Assembly: GCA_017642895.1 (NCBI GenBank) | Contig: JAEPON010000004.1 | Span: 1 to 64,000, forward strand | DNA from: Roseitalea sp. | GTDB lineage: Bacteria; Pseudomonadota; Alphaproteobacteria; Rhizobiales; Rhizobiaceae | DNA length: 64,000 bases | Reading direction: 5' to 3' | Shown: positions 1 to 8,905 of the stretch, piece by piece | How the letters are laid out: each line of letters starts with the position of its first letter | Position numbering within the stretch: position 1 is the stretch's first letter | Translations under genes and position numbers: made by a program | Notes under the pieces: model-generated | What the model was told of the DNA's origin: nothing | What the model saw: only the letters and a program-made list of their open reading frames with translations | Databases searched by the model: none

Positions 1-265
1 TCAGGGCATTCCGCACATGGTCAACCCGTCCCACATCGTTCCGGTGATGGTGGGCGATGCGGCCAAATGCAAATGGATCTCGGACATCCTGCTGGACGAT
101 TACGGCATCTATGTCCAGCCGATCAACTATCCGACGGTGCCTGTGGGCACCGAGCGGCTCAGGATCACGCCGACACCGTTCCATACCGACGCCGACATCG
201 CCCATCTCGCCGCCGCCCTGTGCGACCTGTGGTCACAATGCGCACTCGCAAGGGCCGTGGCGTAG
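1..265 (+). CDS. hemA: 5-aminolevulinate synthase, C-terminal end (cut by window edge)
   Basis: The frame is open from base 2 to a TAG stop at 265, so about 87 C-terminal residues are visible. They contain the ALAS ending: [13 protein letters not shown], then [16 protein letters not shown], then [17 protein letters not shown] condenses glycine with succinyl-CoA using PLP, the first committed step of tetrapyrrole (heme and bacteriochlorophyll) synthesis in alphaproteobacteria. Its position directly before crtA and idi suggests it is the photosynthesis-cluster copy. The catalytic N-terminal part, including the PLP lysine, lies outside the window. Confidence 0.93.
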   Translation, partial: QGIPHMVNPSHIVPVMVGDAAKCKWISDILLDDYGIYVQPINYPTVPVGTERLRITPTPFHTDADIAHLAAALCDLWSQCALARAVA

Positions 266-377
266 GGATTTGGCGCATGCGGGCCTGATCCGAAGGTCTA
301 GGTTGGATTGCGTAAGGGCAGGATTACCTTAGACGGTGAGCGCAGCGCTCAGGCGGCGGAAAGGTCCGCAACCGACA

Positions 378-1118
378 ATGCAGATCGTGACACTCTCACT
401 TTATCACTTCGTCGGCCTGCCGGCGGAGCTGTGGGCGTTCTCGCAAATGGGCCTGATGCGCCCGGCGGTCGCCCGGATGGAGGGTTTGCGCTTTCACAAG
501 ATGATGGGCACCGGCGCCGGCGCCGGTTTTTCGACGACCCCCGATTTTTCGACCTACACGCTCCTGTGCGTCTGGGACGATGGGGCCGCAGCGCGCAAGG
601 CGCTTGATGACGCGACGCCGTTTGCGCGCTACCGGGCCCGCGCCGACCGTTCCGCAACGCTTCATCTGGCCGCGACGCAGACAAGGGGGCAATGGAGTGG
701 CGCCGAACCGTTTGCCGTCGATGCGCAGACGCGGCCGGAAGGGCCGATCGTGGCATTGACGCGCGCCACATTGCGCTGGTCGAAGCTGGCGGCGTTCTGG
801 TCGCTCGTGCCGGCGATCTCGGACGTGGCCGAGGCCGATCCGCACCAGCATTTCATGATGGGCATGGGTGAGATCCCCTACAAGCACCAGATGACCTTTT
901 CGATCTGGGATGACGAGGCGGCCATGCGGACCTTTTCGCTCGCAAGCCAGACCCATGGCACCGCCGTCCGCCGCGCCTGGGACGAGGGCTGGTTCGCCGA
1001 ATCCCTTTTTGCGCGCTTCAATCTTCTCGCCGTCGAGGGCGCCTGGCCCGGCCTTGAGCGCTTTGCCGCCGGCGCGCCGCCGGTGCCCGACGAAACGCAA
1101 CCCCGGCAGGCGGCCTGA
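378..1118 (+). CDS. crtA: Spheroidene monooxygenase
   Basis: CrtA introduces the 2-oxo group that turns spheroidene into spheroidenone under oxygen. The product from the ATG at 378 begins MQIVTLSLYHF, as in the family, and is about 246 residues. Family features are the MGLMRPA segment near the N-terminus, GTGAGAGFSTTPDFSTYTLL, and FMMGMGEIPYKHQMTFS in the second half. An in-frame GTG at 336 would add 14 residues that do not resemble the family; GGAAAGG at 358-364 supports the ATG, although its spacing is long. idi follows after 3 nt, so the two are probably co-transcribed. Presence of crtA implies the spheroidene rather than the spirilloxanthin end of the pathway. Confidence 0.93.
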   Translation: MQIVTLSLYHFVGLPAELWAFSQMGLMRPAVARMEGLRFHKMMGTGAGAGFSTTPDFSTYTLLCVWDDGAAARKALDDATPFARYRARADRSATLHLAATQTRGQWSGAEPFAVDAQTRPEGPIVALTRATLRWSKLAAFWSLVPAISDVAEADPHQHFMMGMGEIPYKHQMTFSIWDDEAAMRTFSLASQTHGTAVRRAWDEGWFAESLFARFNLLAVEGAWPGLERFAAGAPPVPDETQPRQAA

Positions 1119-1121
1119 GCG

Positions 1122-1655
1122 ATGGACACGATACGCGACACCGATCCCATCATTCCGGCCATCGCCGAGGACGGATCGTTCTACCCGATCGGCAAGATGC
1201 AGGCCCATCGCGAGGCGGTGTTTCACCTGGCCGTCTCGGTCTTTGTCTTTTCGGGCGACCATTTGCTGATCCAGCAGCGCGCCAGCCACAAATATCATTG
1301 TGGCGGCCAGTGGGCGAACACATGCTGCACGCACCCGCACTGGGACGAGCCCGTCGCCACGAGCGCCGCGCGGCGGCTGCGCGAGGAACTGGGCTTTGGC
1401 GTGCCGCTCACCGAGCGTCATGAGGTGGAATATTCGGCCGATGTCAGCAACGGGCTGCACGAGCATGAGCGGGTGACAATGTTCATCGGTCATGCGAATC
1501 GCCAAACGCTCGTCATCCGGCCCAATCCGGACGAGGTGGCGGCGGTGCGCTGGGTGACGGCAGCGGAACTGCGCGCCGACATGGATCGCGATCCGGAGGC
1601 CTTTACGCCCTGGTTCCGCATCTATTGCGACCGGTTCCCCGATCTGCGCATCTGA
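1122..1655 (+). CDS. idi: Isopentenyl-diphosphate delta-isomerase, type 1
   Basis: A Nudix-fold isomerase interconverting IPP and DMAPP, which feed carotenoids and the phytol/geranylgeranyl tail. The 177-residue product shows the type 1 signatures: WANTCCTHP with the catalytic Cys near residue 68, the metal-site REELGF Nudix helix, and the acidic EHERV region near residue 112. It starts 3 nt after crtA and ends in a terminator shared with the opposing puf operon. An idi gene inside the photosynthesis cluster is also known from Rhodobacter. Confidence 0.93.
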   Translation: MDTIRDTDPIIPAIAEDGSFYPIGKMQAHREAVFHLAVSVFVFSGDHLLIQQRASHKYHCGGQWANTCCTHPHWDEPVATSAARRLREELGFGVPLTERHEVEYSADVSNGLHEHERVTMFIGHANRQTLVIRPNPDEVAAVRWVTAAELRADMDRDPEAFTPWFRIYCDRFPDLRI

Positions 1656-1688
1656 CCGGTTCAGCCATCAATCATCACAGGATCCAAG

Positions 1689-1723
1689 AAAAAACCTCCG
1701 CTTCGCGTCCGAAGCGGAGGTTT
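1689..1723. terminator. Terminator between idi and pufM, strongest for puf
   Basis: CCTCCGCTTCG (1695-1705), a CGTC loop and CGAAGCGGAGG (1710-1720) form a perfect stem that extends outward with AAA/TTT pairs. Read on the - strand the stem is followed by a run of T (complement of the A-run at 1688-1694), which is the intrinsic terminator pattern for pufM. On the + strand only TTTAAA follows, so termination of idi is weaker. No pufC or pufX-like frame is visible between 1656 and 1851. Confidence 0.85.
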
Positions 1724-1851
1724 AAAGGCCGGCCCGATGTTTGGAGGACAGTGACCGGCCGTCCTGTGCCGCTTCTTGCCGGCGCCATGGCGCGCCAACG
1801 AGGGTGCGGCATGCCGGGCAGGCGAAACCGCCCGCCCTGCAATGGCCAGTG

Positions 1852-2844
1852 TCAGTTGTCCTGTCCCCAGGACGAGGTGGTCGAATCCGGTGTGATCGGC
1901 CACCAGCTTGCATCCTCGGGCACGATGCCGTGCTTGATGCCCCAGGCCGTCCAGTCATCGACCACCGTGCCGGTCAGCAGGATGCCGATGCCGCCGGTCA
2001 ACACGCACAGCATGGCGAACCACCAGGCCCAGCGGTGGATGGATTCCATCGTGGCGTTGAAGCCCATCGTCCAGCGCCAGAACAGCGCTCCGCGTTCGGC
2101 GGCCGTGCCCCGGTCGGTGATCTGTTCCAGTTCGCGTTCGGCGCCATAGCGACTGGTCGCCAGGATCGTTGCGCCATGCATCGCGAACAGCAGGGCCGAA
2201 CCATAGAGGAACACGATCGACAGCATGTGGAACGGGTTCCAGAACAGACTGCCGCCCCAGATCAACGAGAAGTTGTTGGTCCAGTCCAGATGGCTCAGAA
2301 TGCCGAACGGCACCGCCTCGCTCCATGAGCCCATGGCGATCGGCCGGATGAAGCCGAGCACCAGATAGAGCCAGATGGCAGCGGCAAACGCAGCCGGCAC
2401 ATGCAGCCCCATGCCCAGTTCCACCGCACGGCGGTACATGCGGCCCCACCACAGAAGGATCGATGTGGTGATGAAGAAGCCGGCGATCAGCCACCAGCCA
2501 CCCTCGTTGAGCGGCGGCATTACCTTGAGCCCGTATTCGGGCGGCGGAGGATCGAGCGACAGCCACGGCATTTCGAGGACGAAACGCACCGGGTTCCAGT
2601 CGACCTGGGCCCAGTAGTTCAGGCCGATGATCACGAAGCCGATCGTGAAGGTTACCAGCGAAGCAACGCCCAGAAAACCCAGATAGATGGGGCCGAGCTG
2701 GGCGTTGCCGATCTTGCCGATCCACCAGGAGAAGGTGGCCGACCTGGTCCGGTCCATCTCGCTTTCGATCGGGATGCCCATCTCGGGCCGGGTGCGCACC
2801 TGAACGGTGGTGAAGATGTTCTGATATTCGGGTAGCAGGCTCAT
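1852..2844 (-). CDS. pufM: Photosynthetic reaction centre M subunit
   Basis: An integral membrane subunit of the type II reaction centre, 330 residues with five transmembrane helices. It binds bacteriochlorophylls, bacteriopheophytin, QA and, with L, the non-heme iron. Expected ligands are visible: H185 (ILSHLDW), H206 (NPFHML), H223 (AMHGA), the iron-side Glu in GAERELEQ, and H270 (ESIHRW). The conserved [12 protein letters not shown] block precedes the last. It begins 4 nt after pufL and is the last gene of the operon; no cytochrome subunit gene follows. Confidence 0.98.
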   Translation of the reverse strand: MSLLPEYQNIFTTVQVRTRPEMGIPIESEMDRTRSATFSWWIGKIGNAQLGPIYLGFLGVASLVTFTIGFVIIGLNYWAQVDWNPVRFVLEMPWLSLDPPPPEYGLKVMPPLNEGGWWLIAGFFITTSILLWWGRMYRRAVELGMGLHVPAAFAAAIWLYLVLGFIRPIAMGSWSEAVPFGILSHLDWTNNFSLIWGGSLFWNPFHMLSIVFLYGSALLFAMHGATILATSRYGAERELEQITDRGTAAERGALFWRWTMGFNATMESIHRWAWWFAMLCVLTGGIGILLTGTVVDDWTAWGIKHGIVPEDASWWPITPDSTTSSWGQDN

Positions 2845-2848
2845 CGTG

Positions 2849-3706
2849 TCATCCTCGCGCCCAGTTCAGGGACAGGTTGCGCAGCGGCTCCCACCATTCG
2901 ATCCACGAGCCGCCATAGATGGGCCCTGCGGAGATGAAGATGCAGACCGCGCTCCAGAAACCGGCATTGAGTGCCAAGATCAGCCCCAGACGGTGGATGC
3001 CCAGCGTGCCGATCGAATAGCCGATCGTGTCGCGGAAATAGGTATCCTCATGCTCTGGCGTCTTGACCTCGGCGGGCTCCTTCTTCAGCGAATTGTGGTT
3101 GGAGGGGTTGGCCGCCGACAGGATCAGGCCACCATGCAGCGCCAGCGCGAACGTTGTGGTGAAGAAGAAGGTGATCGCGATCATGTGGGCGGGATTGTAA
3201 TGGAAATTGCCGTACTGGTAGCCGGTGTCCCACACCCATTGCAGGTGGCTCATGATGCCGTAGGGAAAGCCGTGGCCCCAGGCGCCGAGCAGCAGCGGCC
3301 GGAAGACGACCAGCGTCACATAGGCGAAGATCGCCACGCCGAACGCGAACGGCACATGATAGCCGATCCCGAGCTTGCGGCAGATTTCCACCTCGCGCAG
3401 CGCCCATGACACGAACGCGCCGATCGCGCAGATTGTGATGATCTGCCAAAGGCCGCCCTCGGCCAGTGGCGCGAGCCCGAGCCCATATTCGATGGGGGGC
3501 GGATTGATCGAAATCAGCCAAATGTTCCAAGTGGGGCCCAGCGACGCACCATAGATGATGAGTGCCGTGCCCAGAGCGGCAAAGAAGACGGTCGTGATAC
3601 CGAAAAAGCCGACAAAGAAGGGGCCGATCCAGAAATCGAACAGGTCCCCGCCGATCAGCGTCCCACCGCGAACGCGATATTTGCGCTCAAAACTGAGCAT
3701 TGCCAT
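2849..3706 (-). CDS. pufL: Photosynthetic reaction centre L subunit
   Basis: The L subunit carries the active electron branch and the QB site. The 285-residue protein starts [15 protein letters not shown] and has the ligand histidines H154 (IMSHLQW), H174 (NPAHM), H191 (ALHGG) and H238 (LGIHRL). The loop before [11 protein letters not shown], around residues 201-216, is about seven residues longer than the NPEKGKEMRTPDHED loop I recall for Rhodobacter. It is separated from pufA by a 126-nt hairpin-bearing spacer and followed by pufM after 4 nt. Confidence 0.98.
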   Translation of the reverse strand: MAMLSFERKYRVRGGTLIGGDLFDFWIGPFFVGFFGITTVFFAALGTALIIYGASLGPTWNIWLISINPPPIEYGLGLAPLAEGGLWQIITICAIGAFVSWALREVEICRKLGIGYHVPFAFGVAIFAYVTLVVFRPLLLGAWGHGFPYGIMSHLQWVWDTGYQYGNFHYNPAHMIAITFFFTTTFALALHGGLILSAANPSNHNSLKKEPAEVKTPEHEDTYFRDTIGYSIGTLGIHRLGLILALNAGFWSAVCIFISAGPIYGGSWIEWWEPLRNLSLNWARG

Positions 3707-3768
3707 GGTTAGCCTCCAAGAGCGAATGCCGGCGCGTGCCGGTTCAGCCCGAAAAACGGTTGATCGGC

Positions 3769-3814
3769 GGCGGGCAGGCCATTGGACACGCGGTGCCCTG
3801 TGGCGATGCCCGCC
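3769..3814 (-). other. Hairpin in the pufA-pufL intercistronic spacer
   Basis: GGCGGGCA (3769-3776) is complementary to TGCCCGCC (3807-3814), an 8-bp stem around a 30-nt loop. A smaller dyad, CCGGCGCGTGCCGG, lies at 3729-3742. In Rhodobacter an RNA stem between pufA and pufL stabilises the pufBA part of the message and sets the LH1 to reaction-centre ratio. A similar role here is inferred from position only. Confidence 0.5.
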
Positions 3815-3832
3815 ACCTTTGGTGTTGCAGCG

Positions 3833-4030
3833 TCAGCCGAGAATGCGCGGCGCTGGCGCCGGCAGCTCGCTTGTTTCCATCGCTGCACCCCCGACGGGGT
3901 TGCCTTCGAACCAGTTGTAGCGGTCCGTGCTGAGCAGAACGAAATGAATCAGAACTGCCAGCGAGAACAGGAAAACGCCCTGAACGACCAGCGTCTTGCG
4001 CGGGTCGAAGACCATCCAGATTCTCCACAT
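3833..4030 (-). CDS. pufA: Light-harvesting 1 alpha polypeptide
   Basis: A 65-residue antenna polypeptide starting [12 protein letters not shown], the classic LH1 alpha N-terminus. One transmembrane helix covers about residues 13-35, with H29 in VLIHFVLL as the bacteriochlorophyll ligand and the W in YNWFEG after it. The Pro/Ala-rich C-terminal tail (PAPAPRILG) is typical. It lies 12 nt after pufB and before the pufL spacer. Confidence 0.96.
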   Translation of the reverse strand: MWRIWMVFDPRKTLVVQGVFLFSLAVLIHFVLLSTDRYNWFEGNPVGGAAMETSELPAPAPRILG

Positions 4031-4042
4031 GTTGCTACTCCT

Positions 4043-4264
4043 TTACGAAAGCATGGGCAGGAGGGCCGACACCGTCTGGTTGACGCTCTCAAGAGACGCG
4101 TAACCGTCCGGTCCCGGAATCCAGGGCCGCCAGAACCACACAAGAAGATGCGCCACCACCGCGATTGCGGTGAAGATCGCAAAACCCTGCATGTAGAAGC
4201 CGTGGAACTCCTGGGCTTCGCTTTCCGTCATGCCGGACAGCGAAACGCTTTGTGGACTAGACAT
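4043..4264 (-). CDS. pufB: Light-harvesting 1 beta polypeptide
   Basis: A 73-residue antenna polypeptide starting [12 protein letters not shown]. The ATG at 4264 is preceded by AGGAGGTC 7 nt upstream; a longer open frame with an upstream start exists but lacks antenna sequence. The [13 protein letters not shown] segment leads into a transmembrane helix with H39 ([13 protein letters not shown]), the bacteriochlorophyll ligand. The C-terminus runs past the usual WRPW ending by some 25 residues, which is longer than most LH1 beta chains. Confidence 0.95.
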   Translation of the reverse strand: MSSPQSVSLSGMTESEAQEFHGFYMQGFAIFTAIAVVAHLLVWFWRPWIPGPDGYASLESVNQTVSALLPMLS

Positions 4265-4382
4265 ATATATAGACCTCCTAGTCACGGTTGCCGCGGTGCC
4301 CCCGCGGCGGGGTGCTTCGGGTCCGGTGCGAACACCGTTCCCTCGGCTTCCACCGGGTGCGACCCCGGCGAACGCGAACAGG

Positions 4383-4604
4383 TCACACCAAAAGGGCGTA
4401 ACCGGCGGCGGCGCGGGCCGAAGACAGCGCCTCTGACACAACGGTCTCGCCTACGGGCGCCTGCGCTCCGGCGCGTTTCAGCGCGGCGGCGGCGAGGCAC
4501 GGCAGGAACGAAACGGCTACAAGCGCCCGGTATTCGAGCCGGTCGCGCCGCCGCCCATTGCGGTGATGGCGGGGTGCCTTGATCGAGGGCATCTGTGTCG
4601 TCAT
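4383..4604 (-). CDS. pufQ: PufQ-like bacteriochlorophyll assembly protein
   Basis: A small 73-residue protein between bchZ and pufB, where pufQ lies in other clusters. It has an Arg-rich N-terminus, the segment [20 protein letters not shown] (about 21-40, the single hydrophobic helix), and an Ala-rich end with [12 protein letters not shown]. The EYR..VA.SF pattern and C-terminal ARAAA resemble the PufQ family from memory. AAAGGAG lies a suitable distance before the ATG at 4604, so it is clearly expressible. PufQ is thought to aid bacteriochlorophyll delivery or enzyme assembly. The 118-nt spacer to pufB is very GC-rich and contains dyads. Confidence 0.68.
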   Translation of the reverse strand: MTTQMPSIKAPRHHRNGRRRDRLEYRALVAVSFLPCLAAAALKRAGAQAPVGETVVSEALSSARAAAGYALLV

Positions 4605-4652
4605 CGCGTCACTCCTTTCGCCCGCGCCCGGCGCGGACTTTCTGGCGGCCGG

Positions 4653-6113
4653 TCATGCGGCCTTGCCCGTTACGGCCTGAAGCCGCGCGCGCTCGACATG
4701 GGACTGGTCGACACGGTCGGCGTTCTCGTTCTGGGCAATGGTTTCGGCGGCATCGCGCAGGTTTTTCGCGGCAGAGATGCGCACCAGGACGGGTTGCGCC
4801 TCGACGATGCGGTCGAGGTCGGATCGGGCATCGGCGCTCCATGGCATGGAGCGCTGGACACGGGCCGGCGTCGCCTCGACGGCATCGAGGTCGGTGGCGA
4901 GCGGGATGATGTTGAAAAGCGCGTCGAACAGGCCGTTGCAGACCTCCTGGATCATCCAGGATGCGCCTGAATAGCCCATCACCGGCGTGCCGGTGTGGCG
5001 ACGAATGATGGCGCCGGGGAAGGAGAGCGGGACATAGATCGCCTTGCCGCCCGTTTCGGCCAGATACATGCGCTCATTGTAGGAGCCGAACAGGATCAAG
5101 GGCGGTGTTTCCCTGATCGCCTGGCGGATCGCCTCATTGTCCGGCTTGATGCCGGCGCGGCGCGGAAAGGAGAAGGCGCATGGCAGCCCCATCTCGTCGG
5201 CGAGGAAGTTGCGCACACCGCGCTCATAGGTTTCGCCTGCGACGATCGCGAAGGAGGCGGTGGCGAAGAAATCCTGCGTCACCGAACGCCACAGATCCCA
5301 CATCGGTTTCAGCGTCGTGTGCTTTTCGCGCTCGATGAACGGTTCGGGGTCCAGATCGAGCATCTCGCCGAGCGTGCGCAGGAACGCGGTCGTCGAATGG
5401 ATGCCGATCGGCGCCTGCAGATAGGGCCGGTCGAGCACTTCGCACAGGCCGCGGCCAAACTCGCGATAGAGGCACACATTGGCGTGGGCCTGCGAGAGCT
5501 TGGGTACATCGGCAAGATGTGAGCCAAGCGGGAAGGCCATGTTGACCTCGGCACCGATGCCCTCAATCAACCTGCGGATTTCGGCAAGATCGGACGGCAT
5601 GTTGAAGGTGCCGTAGATCGGGCCGATGATGTTGACCTTGGGCTTGCCGCCCTCGGGAACCGGTTTGGGCGGGCGGACCTTGCCCTTTTTGGGGCCGTAT
5701 TCGGTCCACAGCCATTTGATGGCGCGGTCGGCGGATTGCCACTGGTCCTCGTCGATCGTGCGCGGCAGGAAGCGCTGGATGTTGGTGCCTTCGGGCGTCA
5801 CGCCGCCGCCGATCATTTCGGCAATCGATCCGGTGACGACCACGGCCGGCAGGTCAGGGTCGAGCACGGCGCGGGCATTCTTCATCGCCTGTTCGGTGCC
5901 GGTCTTGCCAAGCTCTTCCTCTGAAAGGCCGGTGACGACGACCGGCAGTTCGTGCGGGGGCAGGGCGTCGGTGTAATGCAGTACCGAGGTGACCGGCAGG
6001 TTTTCGCAGCCCACCGGCCCGTCAATGATCACCTGCAGGCCCTTGATGGCGGTGAAGGCGTAGACCGAGCCCCAATAGCCGCCGGCCCGGTCGTGGTCGA
6101 TGATCAGGGTCAT
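4653..6113 (-). CDS. bchZ: Chlorophyllide a reductase subunit Z
   Basis: One half of the MoFe-protein-like heterotetramer (BchY2Z2) that, with BchX, reduces ring B of chlorophyllide a. The product is 486 residues from the ATG at 6113 ([15 protein letters not shown]); AGGAGC precedes it, and the upstream open frame is repeat DNA. Visible features are the [18 protein letters not shown] cluster region, [14 protein letters not shown], and [20 protein letters not shown] near the C-terminus. It follows bchY after a 196-nt spacer holding a large inverted repeat. Confidence 0.97.
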   Translation of the reverse strand: MTLIIDHDRAGGYWGSVYAFTAIKGLQVIIDGPVGCENLPVTSVLHYTDALPPHELPVVVTGLSEEELGKTGTEQAMKNARAVLDPDLPAVVVTGSIAEMIGGGVTPEGTNIQRFLPRTIDEDQWQSADRAIKWLWTEYGPKKGKVRPPKPVPEGGKPKVNIIGPIYGTFNMPSDLAEIRRLIEGIGAEVNMAFPLGSHLADVPKLSQAHANVCLYREFGRGLCEVLDRPYLQAPIGIHSTTAFLRTLGEMLDLDPEPFIEREKHTTLKPMWDLWRSVTQDFFATASFAIVAGETYERGVRNFLADEMGLPCAFSFPRRAGIKPDNEAIRQAIRETPPLILFGSYNERMYLAETGGKAIYVPLSFPGAIIRRHTGTPVMGYSGASWMIQEVCNGLFDALFNIIPLATDLDAVEATPARVQRSMPWSADARSDLDRIVEAQPVLVRISAAKNLRDAAETIAQNENADRVDQSHVERARLQAVTGKAA

Positions 6114-6140
6114 GATGGGGCTCCTATGATGAACTGACCG

Positions 6141-6285
6141 CCTCCCCCTTGAGGGGAGGCAGCAGAGCCAAGCGGAGCGTAGGCGATGCGGTGGGGGTAT
6201 CGATTGCGCGCGATGGCGGTTCTTACCCCCACCCGGCTCTGTCGCGCTTCGCGCACCACTCGCCGACCTCCCCTCAAGGGGGAGG
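6141..6285. repeat. Nested inverted-repeat element between bchY and bchZ
   Basis: A 19-nt sequence, CCTCCCCCTTGAGGGGAGG (6141-6159), is repeated exactly as its reverse complement at 6267-6285. Inside lie further complementary arms, GTGGGGGTA (6191-6199) with TACCCCCAC (6224-6232), and AGAGCC with GGCTCT. The whole can fold as one long hairpin, like the REP/BIME-type intergenic elements of Hyphomicrobiales. A degenerate fragment of the CCTCCCC core recurs near 43721. Confidence 0.8.
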
Positions 6286-6309
6286 TTGGGAGCAATATCT
6301 CGACCATCA

Positions 6310-7899
6310 TCATGTGCCCACCGCCTCGCCGGCATCGACGGCGTTTTTCGCGATCCTGGTGCGGGCCGCATATTTCTTGCGGAACGCGGTGTTGATCTGG
6401 GGCGTGTCTTCCCAGACGCCGGCCGTGTCACCATCGCCGACGCCTTCGAAGAAGTCGGTCATCCTGTCAAAGCGCTCCTTGTTGGCGATCGCGGCGTTGA
6501 TCACGGTGGCGATCGATCCGGCGCCGGCCGGGCCCATCAAAGGACGCGCCGAGATCAGGTTGGTGAAGTAGAGCGCCGGCGTTGAGGCCTGCTTGGCGTG
6601 CTGGACGACCGGTGTGGTGCCGATGGCGAGATCGGGCGCAAATTCCTCGAAGGCGGCGACGTCCTGCTCGAGCGAGGCGCGGAACTGGACCTTGACACCC
6701 TTTTCCGCGAGCCATTCGGCATCGTCGCCGGAGAACGCCGTTTTCGGGCAGGCGGTGCCAACATAGCGAAGGTCAGCGCCCGCTTCGACCAGAAGACGGC
6801 CGACGAGCAGTTCCGAACCCTCATAGCCAGACAGGGTGATCCGGCCCTTGATCGGGTTTTGGGCCAGCGCGCCGCGCGTGGCGCCCATGAACGCGTTGCG
6901 CGCCGCGTCGATCTTGGCCCTGGCCACATTGGCCTTGTCGCCGATCGCCTGAAGCCAGGCATCGACGCCTTCCGCGCCCACCGGCGCGGAGCCGACAACC
7001 GGCCGGCCGGCGGCTTCGAATTCGCGGAAGCTTGCAGTGTAGAAGGGATGGATGCCGGCAACCACGGCGCAATCGAGCGCGGCATAGAGTTCGCGCCACT
7101 CGCGCACAGGCACCACCGAACCGGCGGCCAGGCCCATTGGCTCCAGCATCTGGCCGATCACCACCGGGTCGGCGGGGAACATCTCGCCGACCAGCGTGAC
7201 GGTCGGGCGTTCCTCGACGCCGTCGCGCGGCGCCATCACCGGGCCTTTGGAAGCCTCGCCGCGGGCATATTTCAGCATCGCGCCGGACAGAACGTCCTTG
7301 GCTTCGGCATGGGTCGGCACGCCGAACCCCGGCACGTCGATGCCGACGATGCGCACGCCGTCGATCTCCGGCGGCAGCGCTTGCAACGGGATGCCCGAGG
7401 CCGTCGGCACGCACAGATTGGTGACGATGATCGCGTCATAGTCCTCGGGCTTGGCCATCTCATGGACCGCGTCGCGAATGTCCTCGTAGAGCTTTCCGGT
7501 AACGAGCGTCTCGGAATTGAATGGCACATAGCCGACCGAGCGGCGCGCGCCGTAAAAATGGCTGGTGAAGGTCAGCCCGTAAACGCAGCAGGCCGAGCCG
7601 CTGAGGATGGTGCCGACGCGGCGCATGCGCAGGCCGACACGCAGCGAGCCAAAGGCCGGGCACATGGATTGTGGCTGCTCGTGCGGCCCTTTCGGGTAGT
7701 CGCGCTCGAAACCGTCCATCAACGCGGCATTGCCGGCGGCTTTCGCGGCCGCCTTCATCTGTTCGGCGCCGGCATGGCAACCGGCGCCGTCGACGGCGGA
7801 TTTGGCGGCGGCCTGACGGGCCAGCTCGGCGTCCTGGTCGGGCGCCGGTTCGGCCTCGGGCGGGCCGTGCGGATCGCGTATCAGCGTTGTCGTCGCCAT
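6310..7899 (-). CDS. bchY: Chlorophyllide a reductase subunit Y
   Basis: A 529-residue partner of BchZ in chlorophyllide oxidoreductase. Cluster-binding cysteines fall in [16 protein letters not shown] and [26 protein letters not shown] and [13 protein letters not shown] are family blocks. A variable Ala-rich N-terminal tail of about 70 residues precedes the conserved part. It starts 1 nt after the bchX stop, so translation is probably coupled. The spacer to bchZ is unusually long for this operon because of the repeat element. Confidence 0.97.
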   Translation of the reverse strand: MATTTLIRDPHGPPEAEPAPDQDAELARQAAAKSAVDGAGCHAGAEQMKAAAKAAGNAALMDGFERDYPKGPHEQPQSMCPAFGSLRVGLRMRRVGTILSGSACCVYGLTFTSHFYGARRSVGYVPFNSETLVTGKLYEDIRDAVHEMAKPEDYDAIIVTNLCVPTASGIPLQALPPEIDGVRIVGIDVPGFGVPTHAEAKDVLSGAMLKYARGEASKGPVMAPRDGVEERPTVTLVGEMFPADPVVIGQMLEPMGLAAGSVVPVREWRELYAALDCAVVAGIHPFYTASFREFEAAGRPVVGSAPVGAEGVDAWLQAIGDKANVARAKIDAARNAFMGATRGALAQNPIKGRITLSGYEGSELLVGRLLVEAGADLRYVGTACPKTAFSGDDAEWLAEKGVKVQFRASLEQDVAAFEEFAPDLAIGTTPVVQHAKQASTPALYFTNLISARPLMGPAGAGSIATVINAAIANKERFDRMTDFFEGVGDGDTAGVWEDTPQINTAFRKKYAARTRIAKNAVDAGEAVGT

Positions 7900-7900
7900 C

Positions 7901-8905
7901 TCAGACCTCGTCGTAAATGACTTCGAGGGACGGCTTGTCGACCTTGCCGGCCGCGCACATATCGTCGACCGTCGCTGGTGTCAGCACGAAATCGGCACCG
8001 GTCTCCTCGGTGTCGAACAGCGCCAGCAGGCCGTCCTGGCTCAGCGGCGTCGGCTGGTGCGGCGGCGCTTCGCACAGGTTCGTCGCCAGTTCGCCGAACA
8101 GGTCGCCCCACTGGCCTTCGGGATAGCCGATGATCTGGTAGTTGGCGCTCTTGCGGCGGATGTCTTCATTCTGCGGGATCGCGGCGAGCACGGGAATGCC
8201 GGCGGCCTTGGCGAACGCGGCCGCTTCGCCGGTGCCGTCATCCTTGTTGACGACCATGCCGGCAACGCCGACATTGCCGCCAAGCTTACGGAAATATTCG
8301 ACCGCCGAGCAGACATTGTTGGCGACGTAGAGCGATTGCAGATCGTTGGAGCCGACGACGACGACCTTCTGGCACATATCCCTTGCGATCGGCAGGCCGA
8401 AGCCGCCGCAAACCACGTCGCCCAGGAAGTCGAGCAGCACATAGTCGAAGTCCCAATCGTGGAAGCCGAGCTTTTCGAGCGTTTCGAAGCCGTGGATGAT
8501 GCCGCGTCCGCCGCAGCCGCGCCCGACTTCCGGGCCACCAAGTTCCATGGCGAAGACGCCGTCACGCTTGAAGCAGACATCGCCGATGGCGACTTCCTCG
8601 CCCGCTTCTTTCTTCTTCGACGAGGTTTCGATGATGGTCGGGCATGCCTTGCCGCCGAACAGGAGCGAGGTGGTGTCCGATTTGGGATCGCAGCCGATCA
8701 GCAGGACCTTTTTGCCGGTTTGGGCGAGCATGTAGGAAAGGTTCGCCAGTGTGAACGACTTGCCGATGCCGCCCTTGCCGTAGATCGCGATGATCTGCGT
8801 TTCTTTCTTCACCTCGCCGGTGGGGACCGGATCGGGCTCCTGCGCGGCTTCGTCGCGCAGCTTGTCGTACATATCGGCGCCGGGCCGGCCCAAAGAGTCG
8901 GTCAT
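7901..8905 (-). CDS. bchX: Chlorophyllide a reductase iron protein subunit X
   Basis: A NifH-like ATPase that feeds electrons to BchYZ. It is 334 residues, with the P-loop GKGGIGKS at 43-50, the DPKSDTT switch I near 73, and the two cysteines that bridge the [4Fe-4S] cluster in the dimer: C131 (GRGCGGRGI) and C166 (DVVCGGFG). The start overlaps the end of bchC by 4 nt (ATGA). Confidence 0.98.
   Translation of the reverse strand: MTDSLGRPGADMYDKLRDEAAQEPDPVPTGEVKKETQIIAIYGKGGIGKSFTLANLSYMLAQTGKKVLLIGCDPKSDTTSLLFGGKACPTIIETSSKKKEAGEEVAIGDVCFKRDGVFAMELGGPEVGRGCGGRGIIHGFETLEKLGFHDWDFDYVLLDFLGDVVCGGFGLPIARDMCQKVVVVGSNDLQSLYVANNVCSAVEYFRKLGGNVGVAGMVVNKDDGTGEAAAFAKAAGIPVLAAIPQNEDIRRKSANYQIIGYPEGQWGDLFGELATNLCEAPPHQPTPLSQDGLLALFDTEETGADFVLTPATVDDMCAAGKVDKPSLEVIYDEV

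Noticed and set aside
336..377. GTG start for crtA at 336
   Set aside because: The extra 14 residues include a perfect palindrome (TGAGCGC-A-GCGCTCA, 337-351) and do not match the family N-terminus, which starts at ATG 378.
1656..1851. Search for pufC or pufX after pufM
   Set aside because: Only a terminator and short unrelated frames are present; no heme motif or PufX-like helix is visible.
6114..6434. Long N-terminal extension of bchZ
   Set aside because: The DNA is the inverted-repeat element and the end of bchY. The family start [12 protein letters not shown] and a ribosome site coincide at 6113.
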